From positions 1-64,000 of the forward strand of contig WBMZ01003495.1 in assembly GCA_013400975.1 (NCBI GenBank): a stretch of 64,000 bases of DNA, given 5' to 3'. A program made the position numbers and the translations under genes. The stretch is from Atrichornis clamosus. Lineage: Eukaryota; Chordata; Aves; Passeriformes; Menuridae. Numbering within the stretch: position 1 is the stretch's first letter; each line of letters starts with the position of its first letter. Below are positions 47,401 through 59,600 of this stretch, in pieces. The notes under the pieces are model-generated. The model searched no databases, was not told where the DNA came from, and was given only the letters and a program-made list of their open reading frames with translations.

Positions 47401-50399
47401 TCAATATCAGATTTGACATGGAACAAATGATACATGCATGAATGCAAGACGCAGCCTTAGATCTCCCTGTCCTTGTGGGTTAAATATGGTAGCACAATTA
47501 ATACTAAGAAATCCATTTGTCTATAACTATATGGAGTTGGCTTTTAGCAAAATTTTCAAGACTACTTTAAAGAAGATAATATATTCATTGTAAAGAATGG
47601 ATTTACTTCTACATTTTCTTAAGCTTCTCTCCAGGCAACTGCCTGACAATTTAATAATGATGAGATATTATTTAATGTTCTGAATTAGTATTTTTAGCAT
47701 CAACATTTGTAATGATTGTCTTTTGTAATCACCCTTTGAAGAGTTTTCCTGAAATATCTGCCAGGTAATTTTTTAATTATTGTTTTCTTTTAAAATGAAT
47801 TTTCTTTCTTTTGCAGTTCAAGTCATTCACACAAAATAGAAAGTTATTTTTAACTTTCAAAATAGCAGGTGCATTTCTGCAATACTATTGTATGTTAGCC
47901 AGATCATATTTACTTACTTGACAATCACAAGGAAAAGGAGTTTATTTTATTTCACACTATTAATATTCTTGAAGAGTCAATGCAGGTTTTATTTCCACTT
48001 TCCAGATCAATTAATTTTATTCTTATGAATTTGAACAGGGCCATCCTCAGAAAAAAACTCCACATACTAGCTTTTGGTTGTGCTTGTCATATTTAAAAAA
48101 GAAAAAAAGTATTTCTTATTTCTCTTTCTGTTTGCAGCCTTCTTCGACTTGTTTTCATTAAACAGGCATCTTTTACTCCATTACACTTGACCTTCCTAGA
48201 TTTACATTAAACATTTTATATAATAATGTTTCCATGTATTTATCTGCCCTCTTTTTTCTTCGTGTTCTGATAATTGTGAATTCCTAAAGATTATTTTGCA
48301 GGATTTCTCTTAGTTTCTCACATTATTTTTATGTTGTGTCTTACATATTTTTTTTTCATATACAGGTCAAACTTCTTATAAGCCTATCCTTAATTCTGCT
48401 AGGCATAATACTGTGACAACTGAGAAATTCTCTTGGATTTAAATTATTAACATTAAAAGACTGTATTAGCTGAAAAAGTTTGTAATTTTGCCACTGTGCT
48501 TTCAGTCTCTACTGTGTGTAAATAATTGCATTTCCTCAGTATGATCACTGCAAGCTATTAAACAAGTGAAAATGGGCAAAAACTGAAAACTACCTAAAAT
48601 GAAACCTTTAAATCAACATCTAAACATCTATAAAAATCCTCAAATTTTTAAAGCTGAAGAGCCATATTAGAAGTCATGAGCACAAAACTATCTCAAATTA
48701 AGGTTCATTTCATTTAATGCCTTCTTATTATGAAGAAGTGAGTGTTTTAGGATCCCAATTTTTACCTTTTTAAAATACCAATCTATGTTTCTAAAAGATG
48801 TACATATGTGGAATTAAGCAGACTTACCAAAAGAAAAATATCAAAAGAATATTATTGAGCAATATTTTTAAAAGTGATGCTTCAACAATCTTCACTGACA
48901 CTAAACAAACAAATATTTTTATATTACTAATTTGGTAGATAATAATTAAACACTAGTGGCTATGTTTGTCAGGTACGGACATGCTGCATCAGAGAGCAGC
49001 ATATTCACTTTTATACCTTGGGGTATGTGTGATTCAGGCCCACAGATGTTATCTGCCTTTTCAGCAAGTGCCACTGGGATCCCTCTAGTAAGGGACCAGG
49101 ACTTTTTTTTTTTTTTTTTAATTGTCTGGCACTGGATATCAGAAAGAAAGCATCTGGACCATGCCTTTGATCTTGGTGTATGCCTGGGTCAGTAGAAAGG
49201 CTATATAGACACCAACTTCTCTTTGCTTTCCATGACTTCCAGCTTGCCCTTGGTACTTCCATCCTATTGCGCTCCACTTTTGTGGATTTTTGTGAAATTG
49301 GTGTAGGTGGCTCATGATCTTAAACTCTGCTGTGCGGTCAGGTCAGTGTTTGATAGGGAGTGCAATGTATCCTTGCTTCCTATGTTCAATGCCTATGTCA
49401 TGTGATGGCTTATCAATGAATTCTGTATAGTGTACTTATTGGTCATAGAAGGAAGGAAAAATAAGGTGGAATTTGACTTCACAGCTAATTTTCAAAATTC
49501 TCTCATGCTCAGATTTTAATAAAAAAAGATTATTTGAACTTGTGTGTTGTTTTGTTTTTTGGAGATGTTGCTCCTTGGGAAAACTGGATTTCTTTTTTTC
49601 CTATTTTTTGATAAAATTTAAGGAGGAAGTAAGATAAATAATGAAGTATGAAGCAACTTGTGTGCTTTAGAAAGCTCTTTATTCCCACATTGTATGCAGA
49701 AATGGAATTGCAGGAAGTTGATGAAAACACAAAATAAACAAATTGTAAGTGACAAAAATCAGAGGGTAGAAAAAAACTTTTCTTAATCAAAGAACTTACC
49801 AGGGACAAAATAAAACACTTTGAAGGCACTTAGTCTCATTATTCTGCATCTAACTGAAGATGTCTCAGACTAGATTTTACATAAGCACGTTGCACTTGCA
49901 GAAACAATTAACAGACCCATGTGACTTATAATTGGAACACTTGCACTATTCTCACAGCTTTTAAAGTGCAATTTGGATAAAATCTCTTACTTTAATTTAG
50001 CTGTAAATCAGGTGTTACTCTTCATAGTTTTAGTTCTTATACAATCTCCTGTGCCGGGGTTTGGACTATTTTAATCCTGTGCTGCAAGGAGCTTAAGTAA
50101 TTGTAAATGTCATATTTATTTCTGGAACACTCACTCCTGTAGTAGATAAATACTCAAAATGTGTTTACAGGGAATTAATGTACTCTTATTTCAATCTGAT
50201 CAAAGCTACCAATAGAGTATCAGAAGTGTTCTCTATTTTTCACTCTATAACTTCTTTCTCTGCTTATAAGCAGTTTGGGCCTTTTTGTGTAGATCATATA
50301 AATATTTTTCACCTAGGTGGATTCCAAGAAAAATGTGCATTATTACACAGATTCAGTAACCACTGGCTAACAGGTGGAAAGGGCCCAGGACTCACTCTA
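41453..50399. other. Long AT-rich non-coding stretch
   Basis: No gene is recognised over nearly 9 kb. It contains T-runs (about 42631-42644 and 49106-49121), an A-run (44227-44241), a purine-rich tract (about 45560-45720) and a CpG-retaining segment at 44790-44870 that may be a conserved element. Minus frames at 45567-45899 (110 codons, rich in Phe, Leu, Ser) and 49530-49829 (99 codons) follow low-complexity composition and are not believed to be genes. Confidence 0.55.
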
Positions 50400-50777
50400 G
50401 TGCACCTCATATGCTCAAAGACAGGTTGATCAGGACTGCGTCCAGTTGAGTTTTGCGTACTTCAAAGCATGGAGACTCCACAACTCCTTTGACAACCTGT
50501 TCCATTGCTCAATTGTGCTTACAGTAAATCAAGATATTTTTTCTTACATTTAATTGCAATTTTGGGGGGGTGTCTGAATTTTTTTCTGATTTTTTTTTTT
50601 TCAATTTATACTCAGAGGCTCTTGTCTTGTCAAGGGCAGCATGGGCAAGCGTCTAGCTTCATCTTTTTTACTAGTCACAATCAGGTATTTATATACACTT
50701 GTAAGATCCCCTGTGAGCCTTCTCCTCCAGGTTAAACAATCCCATTTCCCTCACTCTGATGCTGTATATCAGATGAG
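50400..50777 (-). mobile_element. CR1 LINE fragment, diverged
   Basis: The plus strand is the antisense of a CR1 ORF2 C-terminal part. Recognisable blocks are CATGGAGACTCCACAACTCC, CAACCTGTTCCATTGCTC, GCTCTTGTCTTGTCAAGGGC, TCAGGTATTTATATACACTT and GATCCCCTGTGAGCCTTCTC, then CTCCAGGTTAAACAATCCC. They run in the order expected for the minus strand, covering the last 110 or so codons. Insertions of T-rich sequence (about 50561-50601) break the frame. It resembles the subtype at 16030 in wording but is more decayed. The left boundary is approximate. Confidence 0.88.
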
Positions 50778-51353
50778 CTGGTAACTTAAATATTTTTGTG
50801 GCATTTCACTTGTTTCAGTTCACTAATACCAAGTTATTTTCCTATAATTACATGGCATTTAGATGATCCTTCTGAAGTTATATAATTATCTTTTTTAACT
50901 TTCCTTTTGAAGAGTAGGAGACATGAGAGGAAAAACTGTAAAAGCAAACAGTGCTGCAAGAGGAAAAGATAACCTGCCAAAATAAGTTCTTTGATGCTAC
51001 CTTAGGTAAATACCAGTCACTTAGCACAGTAAGAATCATTGTTCGAGGAGGAACATGCTGAATCTCCCTACCTTCCCTGGTCCCCATTATATTAGTTATT
51101 TATCAAGGTATAGATCCTGCAAAAACCACCTACATGTGTCTGGAGACTTGCTTTCATAGTACATGCACTGCACTGCAGGTTTTGTCACCATGGAAGAAAT
51201 CAATCAAACCTTGTCATTCTTAAGATCAATAGCTAAAGTCTTAGTGGACTGAGAGTAGCCAAGATTTTCTACTGTTTTCTCCTTTACTGAACCAGCTATT
51301 TTCAGTAACCACTGGAAACACTGTTGCCTCCTTTCACTTCCCTGAGTGTTCAT
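50778..51353. other. Non-coding interval between a CR1 fragment and the coding-like segment
   Basis: No gene or repeat is recognised here. Confidence 0.5.
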
Positions 51354-51786
51354 TTATATACTGCAAATTTTATTGCTGTTAACTGTTACCATCATTAAAT
51401 TTTTCAGGTTACTATTAATTTTCTCTGAGTTGCTACCATCCCAGAGTTCCACCACTGGAATTTCTGGTCCACAGATAGGAAACTGGGAGGAAATTTTTGC
51501 CTTTCCCAGGATATGCCCAGATGGGAGCTTGGTAACTGGAGAGCTTATTAAGCGCAATGACAAAGCTGCTTAGCTCCACAGTCAAGCGGGTTGTGGAATT
51601 GTAAGGCATCCGGAAATCATTTGTCTTATTTATATCAAAGCTTTTCATGGAGTCAGCGTTGTGCTGTAGAGCATCCAGATACTGTGGAGTCAGCGTTCCA
51701 ACATAAGACTCTCCTAGTAAAATATTTTCAGCTGAATCTACCACCTCATTGCATTGAGATAGAATTATTACAGAAATATATTTCAT
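51354..51786 (-). pseudogene. Coding-like minus-strand segment of unknown identity, probably a frameshifted remnant
   Basis: The minus strand has an open frame of 117 codons (51433-51786). Its first 90 or so residues look protein-like: a mixed composition with the pieces ENILLGESYVGTLTPQYL, SMKSFDINKTNDFRMPY, TTRLTVELSSFVIALNK and YQAPIWAYPG, and two N-glycosylation-type sites (NKT, NST). It keeps CpGs at AACGCTG (twice), TTCCGG, ACCCGC and TGCGCT, unlike the surrounding DNA. After the WAYPG part, the neighbouring frame (51354-51563) continues with PICGPEIPVVELWDGSN and a stop next to an AATAAA, which suggests one frameshift in an originally longer reading frame. I do not recognise the family. 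A retrocopy, a decayed exon or an old viral insertion are all possible, as is a chance frame. Confidence 0.35.
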
Positions 51787-51869
51787 GCACTGTGCAGTTC
51801 ACGAGCAATGAAATTTTAATCCAGCTGCAAAGTAATATTGAGAACTGTGAGGATGTCATGTTAACTTGA

Positions 51870-53586
51870 TAACTTTGCCACCTTGAATCCTGGCATATGC
51901 CTATGGAGAAAGATCAATTAGATTTAATATTAGTTGACAGGGTAAGATGTGAGAATAAATGAAGTTAGCTGATAGGGAAGTTTAGGGATTAAATCAAACC
52001 TTTCCAATGTTCTCATCCATTGCTCTGTGAAAGAGAAAAGGATATATTGTGCACACAGCTTGAATACACTAATCAACAGTTTCCTGGGTGAGAATTACAC
52101 TAATGAAAATATATTTGAAGTGACATATTAGCTGGAAACATCAGTGTGTGTGTGTGTGTGTAGGCCAGAAAAATTCATTCGGAACTTAGGCAATAGGAAC
52201 AAACATCAGCTGTATCTGCAGGCCTGCATAAACAGCTAAACAAATAAATAAAATGGCTTGCTAGGGTTTTCCACGGTGTCTGTGAACATCACCTACTTTG
52301 ATTCAGAGGGGTAGTTGTCAAGTAATTGTGTTTTCCAGGTGACTTACCAAGCACCAACAGGTGCCCAAAGCACGTCCTCAGTGCCTGTAGTTGTGTGGTC
52401 ATGGGCAGAATGACCGTTCTGAACACAGACAACAACTCATCAGTTTTTAAGATGAATCTGGAAACCTACCCAGATTATACATCTGTTTGTGTGACTTCCA
52501 CCTCAAAGGGAAAGTAAAGAGCTTTTTAAACTACCATATGGCTTTTTCTTGAGCATATGCAATCATAATCAATAATTGTGACTTTTTTCCTAGCTCTCCA
52601 CTTTTCCATAAATCCACCTCTCCACCTCCTTTGTCATGCTAACACAGGGTTCAGCCAAGGACTGGCTGACTTTACACACATGTACATAAGTGGAAGAGCT
52701 GTAAACTGTTGATGTACTGACAAACTGCAGGTCCACTGACCCAGCTGTAGAACCAGTTGCTTGCTGTAAGTGGGTAGAGACTAAGGGGAAAGCCCAGGGT
52801 TAGCTTCTCAATCTCAAATATTGCTGCCTATTCATACAGCCTAACTTATGTATCTTGTTGCTACTGTACTAGCTTCTTTTTCAAATCAGATTTTTTTTCC
52901 CTCATTCATCTATTTCCTCCTTTTTTTTCCTTTTGTAGGCTGATCTCTAAGGTGTGGTTAATTCTCTTTGCCAAAGATATTTTTCATTCCTCTCTTGAAC
53001 CTACAAATGTTGGCAATGACAAGTTTTTTGTGTTGTAGATATTTACATCAAAATATAAATGTAGGTGTATAAGTAGGTCAACTTATGAATACATTGGTGC
53101 TTATGGATTAATCTTGATGGACTGCACCATGAAGGTCCTGCCTCTTCCCTAAGTATCTCCATATCTGCAAAAGATGGCCTTTGAAAGTGCCAATTTTACG
53201 TCTTGCTTTCCTTCCACTTCTAGATAAAAATGATGCTGCTTTTCAAGTCTGTGGAAAGTTTCTCATGTCATGGAAGTAGACAGATGGGAAGGATGGGTTT
53301 GCTCATGGTTCTACCCATAGCAACACTCATTTCAGAAGTGTTTCATTTGGATGTATTATGGGGAACCTAGTATTTATGTCCCTGATTTGTATGCCCCTAT
53401 AAATTTTACTTATACAAGAATCGTCCTGTGTTTGCTGGACTGTGTGTGTGGTAGGGTACATAGAATATGTGTGTGTGTGCAAACCAGATCCCAGTCAGAG
53501 CATATTTGAGCGTCTACTCAACTGCCTAAAAGTGGCCTTCTGGATTAGGTCATCCAAAATTACAGGGCAATTATTCTGTTGTAAAC
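51870..53586. other. Non-coding DNA with TG repeats
   Basis: A TG dinucleotide tract lies at 52144-52161. A 63-codon plus frame at 52326-52517 has a mixed composition (LETYPDYTSVCVTSTSKGK at its end) but no recognised family and no clear splice or promoter context. Two short TG tracts lie at 53441-53450 and 53469-53479. Confidence 0.5.
52144..52161. repeat. TG dinucleotide microsatellite
   Basis: Nine consecutive GT units. Simple sequence. Confidence 0.9.
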
Positions 53587-53685
53587 TGTGATGGGTTTAC
53601 CCTGGCTGGATACGAGATGCACACCAAAGCTGCTCTATCATCAGTCCCCTCTTCAGCTGGGCAGGGGAGATAAAATATAACAATT
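53587..53685 (-). mobile_element. Truncated ERVL-type LTR end, minus orientation
   Basis: The plus strand begins TGTGATGGGTTTACCCTGGC and continues TGGATACGAGATGCACACC, AAAGCTGCTCTATCATC and GGGCAGGGGAGATAAAATAT. This is the reverse complement of the 3' end of the same avian ERVL-type LTR family seen at 1-279, which ends GCATCCAGCTAGGGTCAACC. Similarity stops at about 53685, so only about 100 bases are kept. The rest of the element was probably lost by deletion, since insertion by a retroviral integrase would not give such a short piece. Confidence 0.8.
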
Positions 53686-56600
53686 TATATACTTTTGCAA
53701 TGTATAAAACCATCTTCCTTGCCTCTAAAGAGTAGAGTTTCTTTTATTCAAGAGCCTGTGTAATTGCAGACTAGTAAATCTGTGACGTGGAAAAAGGACA
53801 AATCTTATTTTTTGAGAAGTTCCCTATATAGTTCACACAATCAGCAAGGACTCTCTTGAATTGTGGGGTGTGTTTGGAGCACCTTATTTTAAAAATATTG
53901 ATCATTTTGTCTTCTGGAAATTTGTCAATTCCTTTTTAAATTATTTGTCTCTTTGGCCTCCACTTTCTGTAGCAGTGTGCATTGCAGTTACCCTTCCTTT
54001 TGATGGAAAGGAAGTTCTGTTGACTTGCTTTAAACTTGTTGTGTGATGATTTAATTGATCACTCACAGGTTCTTGTCTCAGAATAAGCAGAAAAAATCAT
54101 TCCTGGCTTAGTTTCTCCACATTTTTCAATTCTTTATTGACTTCTAACATATTCCTCTCTTTTTTTTTTTGGTATTTTTCAAAACTAAACTATATATTTT
54201 TACACACATCTGATCACTCATATTTTTGCTGTTTATCCTCCTTCTTCTAGTATTTTTGCATAGTGTTTGTACATGGTGATTAGAATTAGGCATGTGATGG
54301 CTTAAGCAGTAATAGATTGACACTCATAATTGATCTTTTATTTTATAGCAAATGCAAATATGTTATTTGCTCTTCTTGGATAGAACTTTGAATTTTCAAA
54401 GGGCTCAGGATGACAAGATGTCTTTTTTAATTAGTATCAATAGAGTAGGTCACTGTAGATGCAGTGTTGATGTTATTTTTCCATTTGTGTTACTATGGAC
54501 TTTTCTATATTGAATTTAATCTACTTCTGCTTTTATCATTGTATTGTCTCTCAACCCCATCGGTACTGCAAGATCCTTTGTAAAATTTTGCTTTAAGCTT
54601 CTATTTTGATGATCCTGAATAATTTCTATCTTCACAAGCCAGCCCTTTTCCCAGATCATTTATAAAGATGTTGAAGTGAGCAGACTCACATATGGTTCTC
54701 CTGTAACTGCCCTTCTTCCTCCACAGAGAGAAGTATTTACACAATTCTACCCTGCAAACCTTTCTTTTAACAAATTAAATTAAAAGAGTCCTTTCCTTTA
54801 TCCCCAGGCAGCAATATTTTAAAGAAACGTTAGTTACTTGAATTTTAATGTTTTATGAAAATTCAAGTATGGAGTGTGGGTTTATTGTTTCTAAATGACA
54901 CTTAATGAAGTTTTCTCAGCACCCTACTTCAAAAGTGTACCTAAAATATACTTGGTGAATCCATTACTGGGCACCTGGTTCTGTGTGCTGAAAAATTTGG
55001 AAACATTGCTTCTCTGAAAGAATCTCAGTTGCAGAGTATTGCTGAGGATTGAATCATCAGTCCCCAGCACAACCCATTACAAATTTAGGTTTTTTGGTGT
55101 ACCTGAAGAGCTGTACATATAGGTATAGCTGAGATTTTAGCCTGAGTAATACCTGTCTTATTTAGGTGTGGTAGAAGGTGTAATTTGCTCTCCCATTTAC
55201 TGATAACATAGTGCCCTGCCATGAGTCAAGCTCAAAACCCACCTCATGACTTGTAGGTGGAAAATACTAATTGAAGGATAACAAAAGTTATGCCATCTAT
55301 AACTCCTTGGAGTAGAACTCTGCCCTAGAGTCCTAGTTTCAAAATTACCAAGGGCTTGTTTTATATGGGATGTTCTGTGTATATGTAATTTTCTTTGGAA
55401 AACAGAGGGCTGTATTTTAGCATATGTGACAGAGATGGATTATAGTAATGCATATCAGATCAAGATCAGGCACTGGTAAGAGCAAGGTCTTAGAGCATTT
55501 TAGTGCTTTCTAAGGATGATCAAGTTTTGCAACCAGACATTTCAGGTCCATTGGCATTAGGTTCCTCAAATAATGACAATATTTTTAATTGCAATAATCA
55601 TTGCACATTTAAGACCTCGATAGCAATGCGTGCATAGTATAAATTGGACACTTCTCAAGCACTGTGTCACCAGATTACCTTTTAGGGAAGGAATAATTTT
55701 TATTTTTTTTTTGCTCTGTAGGATGCTTTGTTGCTGATTAACATGCAATGAGAACAAATGGCGTGCAACTGGTACTAATGTTTATTTAACTGAGCTTCAC
55801 AACTGTCCTGCAGTGCTAAGGTGCCAAGCAGATGGCAGTCGACTGCTAATTAAGCAAAGCATTTTGATTAATATGTATCTTCTCCAATATGCTGCACAAT
55901 TTACTTGATCTCTACTAACTGAAACAACAGCGAGTGCTTATTCAAATGTCTACTATTTTCACTTTAGTTTTGCAACCTTTCAGCCTGTTTCAAGCACTAG
56001 TAATTTCTTTTGTGGTGGCAACTCTTCAGAGACAGCTGAGGTTAAAAGGAGCTACCTTTCCTTTATGCAAGTTCTTCATAAATCTGGATTTAAAGCCTAA
56101 AATCTCAAGATTCTGGTGGACAGGTAAGGAATTCAGAAACATATAGAACCTTTTGTATAAATGACCACCTATCCATTAAACTGACAATAGATGCAATAAA
56201 AAAAAACCCCAAAAAACAAAAGAAGAAAGCTACCTCTAGATTTGTCTCATCTTATTTTTGACACAATGGAAATGTCCATCTTAGAAACCTAGTTGCCATA
56301 CACACCCCTTGTAATTAGTAGAGGGATCATAAGGGATCATCACTCTTTGACAGTGTCAAATGGGAATGTGAACACAACGATGTTGTGGGTTTCTGTGTCA
56401 GGTTAAAATATTGTTTGGAATTAGTATGAAATGGAGCTTGCAGAGTATTATAACTTCTAACCTGTTATTTGTTGGCATGTAGATATTCTTACGTTTACCT
56501 GCACTATTGATTTTAGAAGCCTGCAGTTTTAATACCTGATGATTAAGCTAAAACTCACTCAAATCTGTAGAAGCCTTTATTCACTTTTACATGTTTTATA

Positions 56601-59600
56601 TTTCCCTTGCTAAGGTGCAAGGTCTTGTAATTTTCCTTTGTAAATTTATGTTGAAAATGTTGTCGCTTCATTACAGAAAATCTGCATTTCAGTTATAAAT
56701 TTCTTATACATTATCATCGAGTTTTACTGTTTTGTCATTTAGCAGATACCATCGCTGAAAGAAGTAAGTTCCTTTGAGAAACTCTGCCTCCTTTGTCTTG
56801 GTAAGAATGCTTTAGTGGAAACTTTTATGGTACTCTGCTAGCAAAAAGGACTAGAGACTCATATCCTCAAAATGAATGCTTGAATGACAATTAAAGTTTT
56901 ATTGCTTTTAAAAAAAATTCTTCAATCTGTGGAAAACTTCAAAGAATATCTTGAGTTCACTTATTGCCTGTACCTGCACTTGGAAAGAAATGGGGAAAAA
57001 AATGCAAACATCCCCCTGAGCAAGGCTGTGAATAGTGTTAAAAAGGCAATTTCAGCTGGGCAGCAGGCATGCTGACATTGCCACACCTTCTCAAAAGAAC
57101 CACAGTCCTAACATGGCTTTATCTGACTGTGTTGTACTGGGGAAACAAAAATATTAAAATACATGGAAAAAACCTACTGAAAGAAACGGAGTAGTGTAAT
57201 GGCACATAGCATATAAAAAATAGACATCTATAATCATTAGAAAGTTTTTTAAAAAGCTCCAGCCTTAAACCATTATGAATGCATATGAAAGCATATGACA
57301 ATATTCAGTCTTAATGAAACTTAGGAGTGAGTGGGGATCCTATTTTATGTGGAGACAGATCCAAGTGTTTGTTTCTGTTGTGTCCCTCATTTTGTGAATT
57401 GCAATTTTTTTGTTCCCTAATATAGTTAATTTATTGTTGACTCTGGGTTATTGTTATTGGTGCTAACCGCTATTCCACTTAAAGTCTGTGCTTGTAGGAA
57501 CAGTAGGTGAAAGTAATAGTTTTAATTTTCAATGAGGAAACGGGATTCATACAGCAACCCTGGCTGGAATAATGTTTAGATTTTTTTTCTCTGCCTTGCC
57601 TCACATTTGACAGCGTACTTTGGCATGATAGCCTGTTGAAGGAAGTTATTTCATACGGAAGACCCGATAAGAATGTGATATAAGAAAGCATAAATTTTGA
57701 TGATGGTTTTCTTTTATCTCTAAAAAGTTATTAAAAAATAAAAGGAACACAGTGATTGTCATTAATTTTTAAAGGTTTTTCTTCTGCTGAACTGCCTGAT
57801 GCTATTTACTAAGTAAGTATTGGATGTTTGCAGGTTGGTGGAGGGAAGTGGGTGGCTGTGCAATGCCATAAATTCATCCCTCTGCTGGCCCAAGAACTTG
57901 TGAGGAGAATGTGTATGTACAATGCATAGTCTGGGTTTCATTTGATGTTAATATTGATCTTCTGAAGGCAAGCTGAGTACATTTAGGCTTGTTCTTAAGA
58001 TTGTTGATCAGCAGATCATTTGCCAGGCATCTCAGAAAATCTGTATGGAGCTTGGAGTTTTGTGCATCCCACAATGAAAGCCAAAGAAGAACAGGATACA
58101 TTTTTCACACAAGGCATAGAAACCTGCATTTAATAATTTTAAACTACAATCATATTAAAAGTGTGATTGTTAAGGTTGTAAAATTCTTCTAAATAAGTAT
58201 TTCTTGATGACATCGTGTAGCAGGTACCTTTTATTTTTGTGTCATATTAATGGCATGTTCTTTTTCCAACTATTTTTATGATTCCTTCCTGTAGGTTAGG
58301 ATCAGACTAGGTTATGATAATGTCTCTTTCTGTCCTTAAGATATATAAATCTGTCTATCCCTTTATGCTCCAGTCATATATGATCTAGGGTTTCTGCTGA
58401 GTGGAAATGCTTAGAGCACAGACAGATGTGTTATAGGTGATTTAGAGGAAAAAGAGAAATCTCAACAGAAGCTATTAAGGGACCTTTCTGACTTTGGTGC
58501 CACAGGATTGAATTGTGAGAATTCTTGTACTTGTAGGTGCACTCAAAATCTTCCAACCTTTAAGGAAACCTCTCAGCATTGGGCTTCCATTTACATCTCG
58601 TATCTCAGAAACTTAATCTCCTTTCTGTAGGCAGTTCAGTATATGGCCATCATGAATTTTGGAGATATGTTGTCAGGCATTTTTAGTGCTGGGAGACCTT
58701 CTGTAAGATCTACTCATCCCACACTTCAGCTTTCAGAGTCCTTCCTACTTATTTGTCTGAAGCTCAAGTTGAGATCGGTCATGGTATGCGCATCCAGACC
58801 CTCTTGAAGGCAAAGGATTTTTGAGAAAAGTTTGTGCTGTTCATGTAGACAGCCCCCAGCCCTGCTGTTTGTGTGCATGTCTGTATCCCAGAGCCTTTTC
58901 TCATGTTTAGCGTGAATCAGTCTTGCAGTCTAGCTTAAATCCATAATTCATTGTTCATAGGCACAGAGAAAAGAAAGACTATTCTGTTCTTTGCAGCTGC
59001 CTTTTGTATTTGAAGCTGTAAGCATTGTCCCTCCTTGTCTCTTCTTTAGTCTGACCTCATACTTTCAAGTTTTGTTTCCTAACTGCCTGTTTATACACCT
59101 GAGTAGGATATTTATCTTTTCTTCATACTATTGTTGACTTTTTTCCTCAGAAAGGTTTCTATGCGAGTAGCTGATCCTAGTCCTGTAGTTTTGTGATTGA
59201 TCATTCCTCTCTCAGCTAAGTATTCTCCCATTCTCATCTCTCTGAAAATCTTCTCAGTATATATTTTAATTTTCACAGGTGAGCAGCCTCCTGGTTGTGT
59301 TTAGCACTGAGCTTTGCACCTTTCCTGTAGTAATTTCATGAGGATGGTATTTCCCTGCTTAGCTTATAAGAATGTCAACCAAGAGCAGCAACAAAAAATC
59401 CTTTACTAGATCAGTGACTGTGTGTTCCTCACCCAAAGTCATTATATTTTGTTCTAAAGAGACTTATTTTTGTTGCTCGCTGTAGCTGACATTTTTTCAG
59501 TTCTAAAATTACCTGCAAAGCAGAGATGCAAAAGGTAAAAAAAAAGAAAAACAGAGAAAGAAGCGGTGGAGAATTGGTTTGGTATTTTAAGGAAACGTAA

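Noticed and set aside
52326..52517. 63-codon plus-strand frame with protein-like C-terminal half
   Set aside because: Too short to judge, no family recognised; mentioned only in the interval entry.
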